64,000 bases of DNA from RGEC01 sp964475595 (GTDB lineage: Bacteria > Bacteroidota > Bacteroidia > NS11-12g > UBA955). A program made the position numbers and the translations under genes. Below, one piece after another: positions 63,154 through 64,000 of this stretch. Under the pieces are notes generated by a model, which was not told the DNA's origin, searched no databases, and saw nothing but the letters and a program-made list of their open reading frames with translations. The stretch spans positions 62,001 to 126,000 of the forward strand of contig CAYYXG010000005.1 of NCBI GenBank assembly GCA_964475595.1, given 5' to 3'. Every line of letters begins with the position of its first letter. Positions within the stretch are counted from its first letter, which is position 1.

Positions 63154-64000
63154 TTACACACTAATTTCAGTGGCTGTTTCAACTGCAATGGTTTCCATTA
63201 CTGCATGCAACGTTTCATTTAATTGATCGGCTGTTTCGGTTAACAAAATTGCATAGCCCTGGCGGCCGCGGTCATCACCGGCCGGTTTTAAAATATCACC
63301 CACGGAAAATTCAAGCTCCAGGGCATGCACACCGGGTATGGTAAGAGCCTCTTCCAAGCCCTGGATGGCCTTTACTTTCCCGGCAGGAAATTCAAAAAAA
63401 TGCAGCAGCCCATGGCGGGGTTCAGACAAGGGTTTAATCGTCACTGTTTCCTGCATTTGCAGCGCATACAAGGTATCATACACGGGCACACCGCTTACAT
63501 GGGGCACAATGTCTGACGGGATGAGGGTGCCACCGCCACGGCAAGCCATTTCCACCAGGTAAAATCCCTGATCGTTTACCATGTATTCGGCGTGGGTAAC
63601 ACCAAACTGCAATCCTGTTTTGGCAATGATATCGTTGTGAAATGCTATCAGTGCCGCTTGCATTGTAGCATCAATTGGTGCCGGATACTGCAAATCACTG
63701 GCAATGCCAGTTCTGAAATGCCTTTTGGCGCTAATGGCCAGGGTATGGTGGCCTTCCGGGGTCATAATGCCTTCCACGGTTATTTCAGATCCGGCAATGA
63801 ATTGTTCTATCAATACATAATCCAGCGGTGTCTGGGAAAACGCATCCTGAAGGGCAGTATTAAGCGTGGTTTCATGACAGCCTGCCGCGATGCGGGAAAT
63901 ACCCCTGCTGCTTTGGGCATCTGCCGGTTTTAGCATGGCATCACCGGGGAATTCGCGTAAAAACTGCGTGGCATTTTCCGGGTTGTACACTTTGCGAAAT
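63154..64000 (-). CDS. ATP-grasp ligase, 5' end outside window
   Basis: The frame stays open to the window edge, so the N-terminus is missing; at least 281 residues are present. Visible ATP-grasp features: MLKPADAQSSRGISRI (lysine and glycine loop), VLIEQFIAGSEITVEGIM, THAEYMVNDQGFYLVEMACRGGGTL with the metal acidic residues. These resemble carboxylate-amine ligases such as those of PurK/BtrJ-like or amino-acid ligases. It may act in sugar acylation for the locus or be unrelated. Its C-terminus has an unassigned domain of about 80 residues. Confidence 0.82.
   Translation of the reverse strand, partial: FRKVYNPENATQFLREFPGDAMLKPADAQSSRGISRIAAGCHETTLNTALQDAFSQTPLDYVLIEQFIAGSEITVEGIMTPEGHHTLAISAKRHFRTGIASDLQYPAPIDATMQAALIAFHNDIIAKTGLQFGVTHAEYMVNDQGFYLVEMACRGGGTLIPSDIVPHVSGVPVYDTLYALQMQETVTIKPLSEPRHGLLHFFEFPAGKVKAIQGLEEALTIPGVHALELEFSVGDILKPAGDDRGRQGYAILLTETADQLNETLHAVMETIAVETATEISV

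Noticed and set aside
1..64000. CRISPR arrays, tRNA or rRNA genes, insertion sequences
   Set aside because: No regularly spaced direct repeats, no cloverleaf-like conserved arms and no transposase-like frame were seen by eye; a tool scan could still find a weak tRNA.

Overview
The window looks like chromosomal DNA of a Bacteroidota bacterium. The supporting signs are a DUF5723-type outer-membrane protein, a DUF5916/CBM9-like outer-membrane protein, a DUF1684 lipoprotein, TTTG-N20-TAnnTTTG promoter geometry before tatA, and many short-leader genes. The genus cannot be told from this sequence alone. No rRNA, tRNA, CRISPR array or insertion sequence was seen.

Layout. (1) 1-10 kb is ordinary chromosomal sequence of moderate GC: envelope proteins, an MsbA-like ABC exporter, a tatA-gatA-LysM protein-DUF5916 operon and frr. 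(2) At 10-18.5 kb, purK sits at the 3' end of a glycosyltransferase/asparagine-synthetase-like operon, followed by genes on alternating strands, including a Wzy-like polymerase. (3) 18.5-34 kb is one long, tightly overlapping minus-strand operon. Its core (25.2-33.8 kb) encodes heptose-type activation enzymes (a GmhA-like isomerase, a CBS-domain/HddA-like kinase, an HddC-like nucleotidyltransferase), a NeuB-type synthase fused to a second TIM barrel, a CMP-nonulosonate synthetase, a class IV aminotransferase and two SDRs. A candidate CMP-sugar transferase, a PIG-L deacetylase and an ATP-grasp ligase follow. (4) 34-45 kb holds glycosyltransferases, UDP-galactopyranose mutase, a second asparagine-synthetase-like protein and two large membrane proteins. 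(5) About 45.3-59.4 kb is strikingly AT-rich. It carries fucosyl-, methyl- and glycosyltransferases, a GH99-like WbsX protein and a 3-amino-3,6-dideoxyhexose (Fdt/Qdt-like) module with unusual accessory enzymes. (6) 59.4-64 kb returns to higher GC, with the Wzt ATPase domain, Wzm, RffA-like transaminase, an amidohydrolase, dispersed palindromic repeats and an ATP-grasp gene cut by the window edge.

Together, 11-62 kb is a large surface-polysaccharide (O-antigen or capsule) locus. Sugar activation and modification enzymes feed about fifteen glycosyltransferases, and the product is probably exported by the Wzm/Wzt ABC transporter, whose C-terminal domain resembles a glycan-recognition module. 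A Wzy-like polymerase is also present, but no Wzx flippase was recognised. RmlA and RmlB, which would supply the dTDP-4-keto sugar for the Fdt and RffA branches, are not in the window.

The most interesting candidate for an undescribed pathway is the 25.2-33.8 kb block. It has a nonulosonate-type synthase and CMP-activator but none of the usual routes to the NeuB substrate (no NeuC, and no LegB/C/G or PseB/C/G). Instead it is embedded in heptose-type enzymes with two unusual fusions. Function calls are family recognition from sequence by eye; no database search was run.
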